Translations under genes and position numbers: made by a program | Part shown: piece by piece, positions 1-8,693 of the stretch | How the letters are laid out: every line of letters starts with the position of its first letter | Numbering within the stretch: the stretch's first letter is position 1 | Source: Armatimonadota bacterium | GTDB taxonomy: Bacteria; Armatimonadota; HRBIN16 | DNA length: 64,000 nt | NCBI GenBank assembly: GCA_026003175.1 | Contig: BPGT01000007.1 | Span: 1-64,000, forward strand | Reading direction: 5' to 3' | Notes under the pieces: model-generated | What the model was told of the DNA's origin: nothing | Database searches by the model: none | What the model saw: only the letters and a program-made list of their open reading frames with translations

Positions 1-210
1 CACTGCGACGATGAGCCGTCCACAGCACTATGCTCTGTGGCGCACAAGGAGCATGCGGAGTAGTGAGCAGTATTACAGTGGACGAAAGGCATGTGCTTTC
101 GATGGGCTGCCGGTGTAGTCCGTTCGGAACTGTTCATTTTGCTGAGAGACCTCAGGCAGCCAATCGGGAACAAAATTTTGTGGACAATCTAACGGTACGG
201 AAGGTGCCTG
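1..210. other. Upstream region with two small hairpins, no gene called
   Basis: I see no convincing coding region here. Two perfect short stem-loops are visible: 20-25 with 35-40 (CCACAG/CTGTGG) and 83-88 with 96-101 (CGAAAG/CTTTCG). The stretch precedes the polysaccharide cluster and could be its untranslated leader, but no known riboswitch signature was recognised. The window edge cuts the upstream context. Confidence 0.3.
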
Positions 211-426
211 ATGAGATCTCCGCTGCTAATATTCGGCATCGTTACGTGTATGTTCCTATCGGTATCGGCGTTTGCTCAATCTCTCAATCCTGAGGTGATT
301 TGGGCGATGCCGACGAGTGCGCGCATCAAGTGTGTCAGCACGGTGTCTGTCGAGTATCCGCTTCACGGGATGAGGCGCATCAGAGAGGCGAAGGGAGTGG
401 GATCGGATGGTCTTGCGCTCAGGTAG
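211..426 (+). CDS. Small putative secreted protein (71 aa)
   Basis: The ORF has a plausible ribosome binding site (GGAAGGT, about 6 bases upstream). Its N-terminus looks like a signal peptide: a basic MRS start, a hydrophobic stretch at residues 4-19, and a possible cleavage after the AFAQ at residues 20-23. The rest matches nothing I know. Its last 20 bases overlap the start of the next gene in another frame, which allows translational coupling. It could instead be the decayed start of a larger secreted protein. Confidence 0.35.
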   Translation: MRSPLLIFGIVTCMFLSVSAFAQSLNPEVIWAMPTSARIKCVSTVSVEYPLHGMRRIREAKGVGSDGLALR

Positions 427-3172
427 TCAGAGATTGTTCCTGTTGCTGCTGGTAGCGGTATCGGTATTCTCTCTGATGGTGGAGAGTGTAGCTCAGCAGT
501 CGATCTATCTTGGTCCGCGCCGTTATCCTTCCTTGCGCGTTTCGGTGGTGAACTCGGGGCCCAGGGCGGCTACCGATCCGGAAGCCGCGCAGGAGTTGAT
601 CCGGCTGTACGGTGCTAATACAGATGCTACTGCCGGTCTCTGGGAGATAGACCACGCCGATTTGGCTGATAGTGGTAACTACGGGGTTCCAAATAACGAT
701 CGGATATCTGTGCTGACTTATTTAGAGTTTCAGGTGCTGCGTGCAGATGCGAACCACCACGGCGGTGCCGTGAAGGAGTTTGCCAGACAGAATGGGCTGA
801 ACCATGAAGACCTGTATCTTCATGTTGCAGAGAATACCCAGCTTAATGCGAAACGAAACGAATCCGTTGCCGGTCACTGGCGTGGTGAATTCCTTCGGCC
901 TGCCTGGGGTCGTACGGTTAGCGAGTTCATCTATAACGTTGCCTCGTCTCCCCCGTGGGGCATCACCCCTCTCAACGGTAACAATGCACTGTACATTGGG
1001 CTTGCCGAACCCTTCGAGGAGATGAACGTGACGATATCCACTCCTGCGGAGGGAGAAGATGGTCAGTTCTGGATAGAGTATTGCGACGCAGTGGATGAAA
1101 ACCACTATCCAACTCACTGGAAGACCCTTCCTCTGCTCAGTGATGGTACGAACGGGTTCAGACAGAGCGGGAAGATAAGATGGATTCCACCTGCTGACTG
1201 GAAGTGGTTCTTCAGAAGGACTACAGCGGAGAAACTCACGAGCGCTTATGTGGTGCGCATACGTATGACCGGGTATACACGTTACCCAACCATTGATCAT
1301 ATCAAGTATTACGAGTTCAATCCCCTCACTACCGGTTCGTTTCGGTCGCGGGTGGTTGCGTCAACCAGCACGACGGTAAGGTTAGAGCCTGCGTGGACGA
1401 AATATGAAACCAATTACTATGCGGGTGTAACAGTACGGGTAGTTACCGGCCCGGGTGAAGGGCAGGAGCGTGCAGTTACCGCTTCATCTACGTCTGGGGG
1501 TCTAGTGACGCTTACCGTCTCCCCGGCATGGGATGTTATCCCGACGACCGAATCCGTGGTGGAGGTATCGAACCTGCCTGCTCTTACCATACCCGGCTGG
1601 GATTCGGCGAACGATAGGGACGGTAACGGTTATGTGGATGATCAGGAGTTCACCAATCTGGTCAATCCGCGAGCAACCGCCCGGTTGCGCTGGCATTCGC
1701 GTGTGCCGGTATGGTGGCTCGAGGCAGGTAGTGTGCGCTACCGTTCCAACCTGTGGAACCCGCGCGTCTACGATTTCTGGGTCTGGCAGATAAACCGATG
1801 GGTTGAACAGAATCACATAGTGGGTGTACGCAACGATAACATGCTGGTAGCATTGGACTGGGGAACCTACCCGGTGATTTCTGGAGGGACGCTGTCGGAA
1901 GCGAATGGTGGCAGGATGACCGACGAATCGGTGAGGGAAGATTACGAGGGTCGGATCGTTCAGGCGTTTCGTGTGGTCAGACAGCGCACCCCGTGTGTGG
2001 TGTCTGGTGGCAACATATCGGCAAATAACCTGCTCCAGTCCAGGTTTGGGAGGCTTTTGATGCAGGAGCCCATGTTCAACTTCTTGTGTATGGAAGATTC
2101 TCTGGACTCTCTGATGTCGCTGATTGCTCTATCCAACAGGTACATCCTTCCCATGTATATTGCTTATGGGAAGTACGTGGAAGGGTTCGCTCATATACCA
2201 ACTACCGTCCCTAATAGCTTAGGTAACGCGCGAGAGTGGTGGGAGTTCGCAACGGTGAGCAGCGCGGTAATCCACTATTTGTTCAATTTCCCCGATCAGT
2301 ATCTAGGCGTGTTCTGGAACTGGAAGTTTGTATATGGTGGTCTCACCAGCAGCTCAACCTGGTGGAAGGCCGGGGTTCCAGGCTACATGGCATATATTCC
2401 GACGAAGTTGCTCTCTGTAGATATCGGTCAGCCTGCCGGGTATATTCCTGAGGGCTACGAGCCGCTCATGTATCGTGAGCAGATATATGTGGACGGTGTA
2501 TCCAAGGGCGTCTATTACCCGATTGGCAGGTCCAATGAATCCCGGCTGTTTGTGGGGGACTACTCGCTTGACGGTAGCGGGTACGTATCTGTTGCCCCCA
2601 CACACATCTTCTACCTGTATCGTCAAGGTACTGGCGTCTCACGTCATGGATATACCTGGCCGGCGGATGCGGTACTTGCGAGGATGTATACGAAGGGGCT
2701 GGTGCTTTATCGGTGTGCATGGACTATTCCGAGCAATGTACTGCAGTATGCCACATCGACGGTACGGGTCTCGTTGCCCGGTGGTCCGTATCGTAAGGTG
2801 AATTACGATGGCACGCTGGGTCCTCCCATCACAGAGATTGACGTGCGCGGTTTCGAGGGCGTCGTGCTGGTGAAGGTGGCAGAAACCAGCAACCCGAACA
2901 TCCAGATCTCCTTGTCTGTAGACAAGACCAACCCGAAGCCGCTGGATGTGGTGACGGTGACGCTGGAGGTGCGGAATACGGGGGACGGGGAGGTGTCCAA
3001 TGTGGAGATCAGGGTGCCTCTGTCGAACATGACCTACGAACGGGGTTCTCTGTCACCGCAGGGATACACGGTGGACACATCAGACGCGTCGACCCTGAAG
3101 ATTACCGTTCCCTCCATTGCGGCGAATGGGCAGATCACCCTGCAGTTTAGGCTCATACAGCGGGGTAGTTAG
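407..3172 (+). CDS. Large secreted protein with EF-hand-like loop and C-terminal DUF11-type domain
   Basis: This is a 921-aa exported protein. A hydrophobic signal segment lies at about residues 9-28, ending near VESVAQ. The bulk is rich in Trp and Tyr and looks like an extracellular enzyme or a beta-rich surface protein, but no catalytic family was recognised. Near residue 403 an acidic loop DRDGNGYVDDQEF has the spacing of an EF-hand/dockerin-type calcium site. The last ~95 residues (from about 825) resemble a DUF11 repeat, with KTNPKPLDVVTVTLEVRNTG as the hallmark. The start is supported by GGGAG upstream. It leads the polysaccharide cluster and ends 3 bases before the first glycosyltransferase, so it may be a cell-surface component or a polysaccharide-modifying protein. 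The function is unknown. Confidence 0.75.
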   Translation: MVLRSGSQRLFLLLLVAVSVFSLMVESVAQQSIYLGPRRYPSLRVSVVNSGPRAATDPEAAQELIRLYGANTDATAGLWEIDHADLADSGNYGVPNNDRISVLTYLEFQVLRADANHHGGAVKEFARQNGLNHEDLYLHVAENTQLNAKRNESVAGHWRGEFLRPAWGRTVSEFIYNVASSPPWGITPLNGNNALYIGLAEPFEEMNVTISTPAEGEDGQFWIEYCDAVDENHYPTHWKTLPLLSDGTNGFRQSGKIRWIPPADWKWFFRRTTAEKLTSAYVVRIRMTGYTRYPTIDHIKYYEFNPLTTGSFRSRVVASTSTTVRLEPAWTKYETNYYAGVTVRVVTGPGEGQERAVTASSTSGGLVTLTVSPAWDVIPTTESVVEVSNLPALTIPGWDSANDRDGNGYVDDQEFTNLVNPRATARLRWHSRVPVWWLEAGSVRYRSNLWNPRVYDFWVWQINRWVEQNHIVGVRNDNMLVALDWGTYPVISGGTLSEANGGRMTDESVREDYEGRIVQAFRVVRQRTPCVVSGGNISANNLLQSRFGRLLMQEPMFNFLCMEDSLDSLMSLIALSNRYILPMYIAYGKYVEGFAHIPTTVPNSLGNAREWWEFATVSSAVIHYLFNFPDQYLGVFWNWKFVYGGLTSSSTWWKAGVPGYMAYIPTKLLSVDIGQPAGYIPEGYEPLMYREQIYVDGVSKGVYYPIGRSNESRLFVGDYSLDGSGYVSVAPTHIFYLYRQGTGVSRHGYTWPADAVLARMYTKGLVLYRCAWTIPSNVLQYATSTVRVSLPGGPYRKVNYDGTLGPPITEIDVRGFEGVVLVKVAETSNPNIQISLSVDKTNPKPLDVVTVTLEVRNTGDGEVSNVEIRVPLSNMTYERGSLSPQGYTVDTSDASTLKITVPSIAANGQITLQFRLIQRGS

Positions 3173-3175
3173 GCG

Positions 3176-4282
3176 ATGCGTGTGGCGCAGGTGCTGGCGG
3201 GTCTGGGCGCAGGAGGTGCGGAGAAGCTGGTTCTGCACTTGAGTGTTTGGCTTCAGCGTGAAGGGCACGAGGTGGAGGTGGTAAACATTTACCCCGACAC
3301 GACGCTGTTGCCGCAGTTCGAGGGGGCAGGCATCCGTGTACACAACCTGCGCCTGACGCCGTATCTGTCTCAGTGGTATCCGGGGGCGCTGGCGCGCTAC
3401 CTGAAGCGCTTTCGCCCGGATGTGGTACACTGCCACAACACCGCCTGGCTGAAGAGCGCCGTTGCCTGTCGGTGGACACATACGCCGTGCGTGTTCACAC
3501 TGCATAGTTATCACGAAGCGTGGCTGAGTCAACATTGTCGCCGGCTAAAGTGGGCAGCTGCCGCCACCGACTATGTGGTGGGCGTGGCTCCCGGCATCGA
3601 CAGGCTGATGGTGGAGATACTGGGAGTGCCACCCGAACGGGCGCTGTACATCCGCAATGGGGTTGCCGATATTTACCAGCCGGAACCTCCCCCTCCCGAA
3701 TGGAACGCCACCGTGTCCGCTGCGGCAAGAGTGGTGGGAATGGTGGGGCGTTTCGATGGTAAGTATAAGGATCAGGCTACATTAGTGCGGGCGTTCTCGC
3801 AGGTAAGTGCGAAGGTGGAGGGGGTACATCTTGTTTTCATCGGGGACGGACCGGGGCGCGCGCAGGTGGAATCGCTGGCGCGGAAGTTGGGGCTGGAGTC
3901 ACGGGTGCACTTTCTGGGGATGCGCCAGGATGTGCCGGTGCTCTTGCACGCGCTGGACGTATTTGTGCTGAGTTCGAACGTCGAAGGCGAGTCTCTGGCG
4001 ATTTTGGAAGCCATGTCCGCCCAGCGACCGATAGTGGCCACCGACGTAGGGGGTAACTCCATTTTACTGGATGGGGGACGGTGTGGTATCCTGATACCAC
4101 CGCGTGATCCGCACGCGCTGGCAGAGGCGATTTTAGAGCTATTGACGAATCGGGAGAAGGCACAGCAGCTCGCCCACAACGCCCGCCAGCGGTTTTTGGA
4201 GCATTTTACCATCGACGCGATGGGCAGGCGGTATCTGGAGGTGTATGAGCAAGCGATAGCGCGGCAGAGGGGGGAGACCTAA
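3176..4282 (+). CDS. GT4-type glycosyltransferase
   Basis: This 368-aa protein has the GT-B fold layout of family GT4 and would transfer a sugar from a nucleotide donor to a glycan acceptor on the cytoplasmic face of the membrane. The N-terminal donor-independent half begins with a glycine-rich motif (GLGAGGAEKLV, residues 9-19). The C-terminal half has VGRFDGKYKDQ, the FIGDGPGR strand and the E-x7-E signature as EGESLAILEAM. The donor and acceptor cannot be told. It follows the large secreted protein by 3 bases. Its TAA stop lies in the left end of a dispersed repeat (4276-4359), so the original C-terminus may have been altered by repeat insertion. Confidence 0.9.
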   Translation: MRVAQVLAGLGAGGAEKLVLHLSVWLQREGHEVEVVNIYPDTTLLPQFEGAGIRVHNLRLTPYLSQWYPGALARYLKRFRPDVVHCHNTAWLKSAVACRWTHTPCVFTLHSYHEAWLSQHCRRLKWAAAATDYVVGVAPGIDRLMVEILGVPPERALYIRNGVADIYQPEPPPPEWNATVSAAARVVGMVGRFDGKYKDQATLVRAFSQVSAKVEGVHLVFIGDGPGRAQVESLARKLGLESRVHFLGMRQDVPVLLHALDVFVLSSNVEGESLAILEAMSAQRPIVATDVGGNSILLDGGRCGILIPPRDPHALAEAILELLTNREKAQQLAHNARQRFLEHFTIDAMGRRYLEVYEQAIARQRGET

Positions 4283-4359
4283 CCCCCTATCCCCCTTTCC
4301 CTGCGAGGGAAGGGGGCATACTCCCCTCTCCCTGTGGGAGAGGGGTTGGGGGAGAGGTC
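4276..4359 (+). repeat. Dispersed two-hairpin repeat, forward copy
   Basis: An 84-base unit starts GACCTAACCCC and ends GGGGGAGAGGTC. It contains two inverted repeats: CCCCCTTTCCCT/AGGGAAGGGGG around GCG, and CCCCTCTCCC/GGGAGAGGGG around TGT. Related units lie at 7597-7732 and 32436-32631. It overlaps the last codons of the upstream gene and supplies its stop. Confidence 0.8.
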
Positions 4360-4373
4360 CAACGAGGTGTACG

Positions 4374-5573
4374 ATGAAACGCCTTGGCATCTACTACGCG
4401 ACAGCCTGTTATCGCGACGAAGCAGGGAGATACTATACCAGCAACGGACTGGGGCGCTACCTGCAAGAGATGCACCGCCTTTTCACCTTTGAGGTAGTGC
4501 TGGCGGCTCCCGTCACCACACTGCCTTTGGCACATTTGCAATATCCCTTGCCTCCGAGGCGCGTACGGGTGTACGATCTGCCTTATTTCGAAACCTTTTT
4601 GGGGGCGCTCAGGGTGCGCAATACTCTGCGCCATCGGTTGAGCCGATTTTTGGACGTCCATCCAGTGGATGTAGTGTGGCTCCGCTATCCGGGAGCATAC
4701 GCACCGGTGCTGTGGCGGGAGTGCCGGCGCAGGGATGTGCCCTGTTTCTTTCAGCTCGTGGGCGACCCCGTATCCCTTTTGAAGGCATCTCCGACCGGCT
4801 CTCGGCTGAAAAGATGGATGCAGGTTCAGGTAGCCTCGATGCATGAACGTGAGTTGCGGTACCTCCTGCGGACCACTCCCGCTATCGCCATCTCGCAGTC
4901 CCTGCAAGCAAAGTTTCCTGGCACACGCGTAGCCCACATCGCTGTGAGTACTCTGATCGAATCTGATTTTTACCTGCGCAGGGATACCTGTCTATCCTCA
5001 CCTCTGCGGGTGCTGTTTGTGGGAGCACTGAGGCACGAGAAGTCGGTGGATACGCTGATAGAGGCGGTTGGTCTGCTACAAGCACAGGGGTATGAGATAG
5101 TGCTGGACATTGTGGGCGACGGCGATCAGCGCCCGTTTCTGGAAGATTATGCCAGGCGCTACCTGAACGAAGGCACCTGCCATTTTCACGGTTTTCAGAC
5201 CGATCCGGCGGTTCTGCATCGTTTTTACAGCATGGCTGACCTGTTTGTGCTGCCGTCGGTATCGGAGGGCTTGGGCAGAGTTGCTCTGGAAGCGATGGCG
5301 CGAGGCGCGCCGGTGGTGGCGTCAGCAGTGGGAGGCATCCCCGACCTGGTGCAGCATGAACGCACGGGACTGCTGGTGTCTCCCCGCGAGCCGAAGCATC
5401 TGGCTGATGCGCTGGAACGCCTGGTGAAGGACGGTGATCTGCGTCGCCGTTTGATAGCAGCAGGCTACGCGCTTGCGCAACAACATACCGCAGAAGCCTT
5501 CTTGCGCCAGGTGGTGAATTTCATCCGCGAGCAGGTAGGGGTAGACTTGCTGGAGCAGGAGGCCCCTGTATGA
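4374..5573 (+). CDS. GT4-type glycosyltransferase
   Basis: This 399-aa GT-B enzyme is predicted to act in surface polysaccharide assembly. The C-terminal half carries the family features: RVLFVGALRHEKSVDTLIEA (donor-domain start, residues ~212-231), IVGDGDQR, HFHGF, and the E-x7-E signature EGLGRVALEAM followed by PVVASAVGGIPD. The start has GAGGTG nearby and lies 14 bases after the end of the dispersed repeat. Its stop overlaps the next glycosyltransferase by 4 bases, so the two are translationally coupled. Substrates cannot be inferred. Confidence 0.9.
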   Translation: MKRLGIYYATACYRDEAGRYYTSNGLGRYLQEMHRLFTFEVVLAAPVTTLPLAHLQYPLPPRRVRVYDLPYFETFLGALRVRNTLRHRLSRFLDVHPVDVVWLRYPGAYAPVLWRECRRRDVPCFFQLVGDPVSLLKASPTGSRLKRWMQVQVASMHERELRYLLRTTPAIAISQSLQAKFPGTRVAHIAVSTLIESDFYLRRDTCLSSPLRVLFVGALRHEKSVDTLIEAVGLLQAQGYEIVLDIVGDGDQRPFLEDYARRYLNEGTCHFHGFQTDPAVLHRFYSMADLFVLPSVSEGLGRVALEAMARGAPVVASAVGGIPDLVQHERTGLLVSPREPKHLADALERLVKDGDLRRRLIAAGYALAQQHTAEAFLRQVVNFIREQVGVDLLEQEAPV

Positions 5574-6718
5574 GAGTGCTTTTCTGCCAGCCCAGCTCCG
5601 CGAAGCCCGCTATCAGCGGTCCCGAAAGGCAGACCGTTCAGATTGCCCGAGCGCTTCAGACACGTGGGCATGAGGTAACCATTGGCGTAATCCTGGTGCA
5701 GTCATACGAGGATGTACACTCCACTACTCTGGCGCAACATGCTGGGCAGTACGGTATCCCCGCTGTTCCGCTCTACTTACCCGAAAAGTATAACCTGCGG
5801 CGTTCAGTGTGCCGATTTGCTAAACTGGTGGAGGATTTGAAGCCCGATGTGGTCTGCACAGCGGGGTATAAGGCGGATATTCTCGCCGCGTGGTATGGTC
5901 AAGTGCCTTCTGTGGCAGTGATACGAGGCTGGACGGCGAAAGATGTCAAGGTCCGGTTTTTTGAATGGCTGGACAAACATACTCTGCGATGGCATGCGGG
6001 AGTAGTAGTGGTATCTCCTCTACAACGTGCGGAGGTGGCTTCGCTGAAAGTGCCTTTGGAAAGGATATTCTACATCCCCAATACAATAGACCTCTCTGCT
6101 TTTGCAGAGGCGTATTCCCAGCGTCATCTGAGAACGCTTCTCGGGCTGGCATATTCTCCTTCTGTCATCGGCTACGTCGGGCGTTTGAGCGTGGAAAAGG
6201 GCGGACGGTTTCTACTGGATGCGATGCCATCGGTGCTGCAACAGCTGAAGGATGTGCTTTTGCTCATGGTGGGCGAGGGCGACCAGCGTCTTGTGTTGCA
6301 GGCTCAGGCACAAATGCTGGGGATACAGGAGGCGGTTCTCTTTTGGGGTGAGCGGGCGGACGCGCGGCAGATCATTGGCGCACTGGACCTGCTAGTACTG
6401 CCCTCCCTCACCGAAGGACTGCCCAACGTCATCCTCGAAGCCTTTGCTTATAAGACGCCAGTCGTTGCGACGGCGGTGGGAGGTGTGCCTGAACTGGTGA
6501 AAGACGGCGAGACGGGCTGGCTGGTGCCACCCCGCGACCCACAGGCGCTGGCGCAAGCGATCGTGGATGCACTATCCCACCCTGAGGAAGCACGCCGCCG
6601 TGCCGAAAATGCGTATAGACACCTGTTGCAGCACTTCACGGTGGAAAAACAGGTAGACGCCTGGGAGCAGGCATTGCACGCAGCGGTGGAGAATTGGAAG
6701 AGGAAGGGAAGGCGATAG
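5570..6718 (+). CDS. GT4-type glycosyltransferase
   Basis: This 382-aa protein has the two-domain GT-B layout. The N-terminus has GPERQTVQIARALQTRGHEV, typical of the acceptor domain. The C-terminal half shows GYVGRLSVEKGGRFLLDA, LLMVGEGDQR, the E-x7-E motif EGLPNVILEAF, and VVATAVGGVPELV. It starts with an ATGA overlap with the preceding gene, so both probably belong to one transcript that builds a branched or heteropolymeric glycan. Donor sugar unknown. Confidence 0.9.
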   Translation: MRVLFCQPSSAKPAISGPERQTVQIARALQTRGHEVTIGVILVQSYEDVHSTTLAQHAGQYGIPAVPLYLPEKYNLRRSVCRFAKLVEDLKPDVVCTAGYKADILAAWYGQVPSVAVIRGWTAKDVKVRFFEWLDKHTLRWHAGVVVVSPLQRAEVASLKVPLERIFYIPNTIDLSAFAEAYSQRHLRTLLGLAYSPSVIGYVGRLSVEKGGRFLLDAMPSVLQQLKDVLLLMVGEGDQRLVLQAQAQMLGIQEAVLFWGERADARQIIGALDLLVLPSLTEGLPNVILEAFAYKTPVVATAVGGVPELVKDGETGWLVPPRDPQALAQAIVDALSHPEEARRRAENAYRHLLQHFTVEKQVDAWEQALHAAVENWKRKGRR

Positions 6719-6795
6719 AGCCTCATACACAAGATGCATATACAGTGCTCTAACCTCTTTCCGGTAGAAGTGAGTGGTAAGGAGACCGAGGCAGT

Positions 6796-7569
6796 ATGAA
6801 AGACTTTTTAAGGCGCGTGTGGAACGAAGTGGGTATATACAGAGCACAACATCCGCTCATTCGTGGAATGTGGTTCGTAGGAGGAAGGCTATTCGCGGGA
6901 CGCCCCCCCACCGAAGAAGAGCGATTTTTGCTGTCCCTCGACCTGCTGGGCAAAACGGTCTACGACGTTGGTGCGAATGTGGGCATCATGACGTTGTTTT
7001 TCGCCAGATCAGTAGGTGATAGTGGTAGGGTTGTTGCGTTCGAGCCGCACCCTTACAGTTATCGCCGTCTCAACCGTAATCTCAGGGTGAACCGTCTGAG
7101 TAATGTGACTAGCTTCCAATGTGCGATAGGAGACACTGCGGCAGTCCTCGATCTGTTTCAACCATCGTGGCATCTCAGCGCGGCAACTTTTGATCGCGAA
7201 AAGGCAGTACAGTTAAAGGAAGGCGCTCTCATTATTCACCAAGTTGAGGTTGATTCGCTGGATTCGCTCATTGCGCGGTATCATCTGCCTCTTCCCGACA
7301 TGGTAAAAGTGGACGTGGAAGGATTTGAGGTGCACGTATTGCGTGGCGCACGCGAGACCATTCAGCGGTGCTACCCAGATTGGTTTATCGAGATACATCG
7401 CAACGTTCATGGGGAATCAACTACGTCTCAGGTAGTGGAAATGCTAACAACTTACTCCTATCAGTTCTACCATGTCGAAACTCAGAGTGTGGTAACGCAG
7501 GAAACGGCAAGTAGTATCCGTGGTGGTCACGTCTTTGCACAGTTCGAAGGAAAGAGTGGGGTAGTGTAG
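6796..7569 (+). CDS. FkbM family SAM-dependent methyltransferase
   Basis: This 257-aa protein would transfer a methyl group from S-adenosylmethionine, probably to a hydroxyl of a surface sugar given the glycosyltransferase neighbours. The Rossmann SAM-binding motif is VYDVGANVGIMTLFFA (about residues 55-70), followed by VVAFEPHPYSYRRLNRN and the DMVKVDVEGFEVHVLRGA block that is characteristic of FkbM. An AAGGAG ribosome binding site precedes the ATG by 12 bases. A 77-base gap separates it from the upstream glycosyltransferase. A repeat cluster follows. Confidence 0.88.
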   Translation: MKDFLRRVWNEVGIYRAQHPLIRGMWFVGGRLFAGRPPTEEERFLLSLDLLGKTVYDVGANVGIMTLFFARSVGDSGRVVAFEPHPYSYRRLNRNLRVNRLSNVTSFQCAIGDTAAVLDLFQPSWHLSAATFDREKAVQLKEGALIIHQVEVDSLDSLIARYHLPLPDMVKVDVEGFEVHVLRGARETIQRCYPDWFIEIHRNVHGESTTSQVVEMLTTYSYQFYHVETQSVVTQETASSIRGGHVFAQFEGKSGVV

Positions 7570-7596
7570 GTGTTTGTAGTAGAGTACTGAGTGCTT

Positions 7597-7638
7597 CCAC
7601 CCCCTTCCCTCGTAGGGAAGAGAGCAGGGGGTTAGGTT
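7597..7638 (-). repeat. Half copy of the dispersed two-hairpin repeat
   Basis: The first hairpin of the repeat (CCCCCTTCCCT with AGGGAAG, then GGGGGTTAGG) appears without the second. On the minus strand it starts AACCTAACCCC like the other copies. It directly adjoins a full inverted copy. Confidence 0.6.
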
Positions 7639-7648
7639 CAACAATGTT

Positions 7649-7732
7649 CACCTCTCCCCTACCCCCTCTCCTGTGAGGTGAGGGAAGCACGTCCCCCTTC
7701 CCTCGCAGGGAAGGGGGATAGGAGGTTAGGTG
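7649..7732 (-). repeat. Dispersed two-hairpin repeat, reverse copy
   Basis: This 84-base unit is in reverse orientation to the copy at 4276. On the minus strand it reads CACCTAACC...GGGGAGAGGTG with both internal hairpins. The CCCCCTTCCCT/AGGGAAGGGGG arm is intact and the second is slightly degenerate. Confidence 0.75.
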
Positions 7733-7760
7733 TTTCATGCCATAAGGAGGAGGTATCGTC

Positions 7761-8693
7761 TTGCGTATTCTGGTCACCGGCGGGGCTGGCTTCATCGGCT
7801 CGCATCTTGTGGAAAAACTGGTCGGACTGGGACACGAGGTCATCGTGCTGGATGACCTCTCCACCGGGCGCGAGGAGAACATCGCGCATCTTCGGGACAG
7901 CATTACCTTCGTCAAAGGCTCCATTACCGATCGCGCGCTGTTGAGCCGGGTGATGGAGGGAGTACAGGTGGTGTTCCATCAAGCCGCGCTGGGCTCGGTG
8001 CCGCGCTCGGTGGAGGACCCCGTGACCACACATGAGGTGAACATCACGGGCACTTTCAACGTGCTGCTCACGGCGCGAGACGCTGGAGTCCAAAGGGTGG
8101 TGTATGCGGCGTCCTCTTCGGCTTACGGCGATACGCCCACCCTGCCCAAAGTGGAGACGATGTTGCCCAACCCGCTGTCGCCCTACGCAGTGAGCAAGCT
8201 GGTGGGCGAGTACTACTGTCAGGTGTTCACGCGGGTGTATGGGTTAGAAACGGTCAGCCTGCGCTACTTCAATGTGTTCGGACCGCGCCAGAACCCACAC
8301 TCGCAGTACGCCGCGGTGATACCGAAGTTCATCACCGCCGCGCTGAAGGGCGAGCCGTTGACCGTGTTCGGCGATGGGGAGCAATCACGCGATTTCACCT
8401 ACATCGACAACGTGGTGCAAGCGAACCTGCTGGCGATGGAGTCGCCCCACGCGGTGGGCAAGGTGTATAACGTGGCGTGTGGTGGTCGCTACACGCTGAA
8501 TGAGCTCATCCGGCAGCTAGAGGCGATCTTTGGGCGCCAGCTGGAAGTGCAGCATCTGCCTCCGCGCGCGGGTGATGTCAAGCACTCGGAGGCGTCTATC
8601 GCCGAGGCACAGAGAGATTTGGGATACCGTGTGCTGGTGTCGTTTGAGGAGGGGCTGAAGCGCACGGTGGGGTGGTACAAGGAGCAGATTTGA
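7761..8693 (+). CDS. NAD-dependent UDP-sugar epimerase (GalE/WbpP-like SDR)
   Basis: This 310-aa extended short-chain dehydrogenase probably interconverts UDP-hexoses to supply the glycosyltransferases. The NAD-binding loop GGAGFIGSH is at residues 7-15. SSSAYGDTP and the catalytic YAVSKLVGE (Tyr-x3-Lys) follow, then LRYFNVFGPRQ and the RDFTYIDNVV block. The start is TTG, chosen because AAGGAGGAGG lies 7 bases upstream and the Rossmann strand begins at once (MRILVTGG). It is followed by an overlapping glycosyltransferase-like gene. Confidence 0.9.
   Translation: MRILVTGGAGFIGSHLVEKLVGLGHEVIVLDDLSTGREENIAHLRDSITFVKGSITDRALLSRVMEGVQVVFHQAALGSVPRSVEDPVTTHEVNITGTFNVLLTARDAGVQRVVYAASSSAYGDTPTLPKVETMLPNPLSPYAVSKLVGEYYCQVFTRVYGLETVSLRYFNVFGPRQNPHSQYAAVIPKFITAALKGEPLTVFGDGEQSRDFTYIDNVVQANLLAMESPHAVGKVYNVACGGRYTLNELIRQLEAIFGRQLEVQHLPPRAGDVKHSEASIAEAQRDLGYRVLVSFEEGLKRTVGWYKEQI

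Noticed and set aside
120-180. TPP-riboswitch-like CTGAGAG
   Set aside because: The second conserved TPP element is absent and the downstream genes are unrelated to thiamine.
30-293. Open frame of 87 codons at the left edge
   Set aside because: No SD, no family, and it overlaps the better supported signal-peptide ORF at 211.
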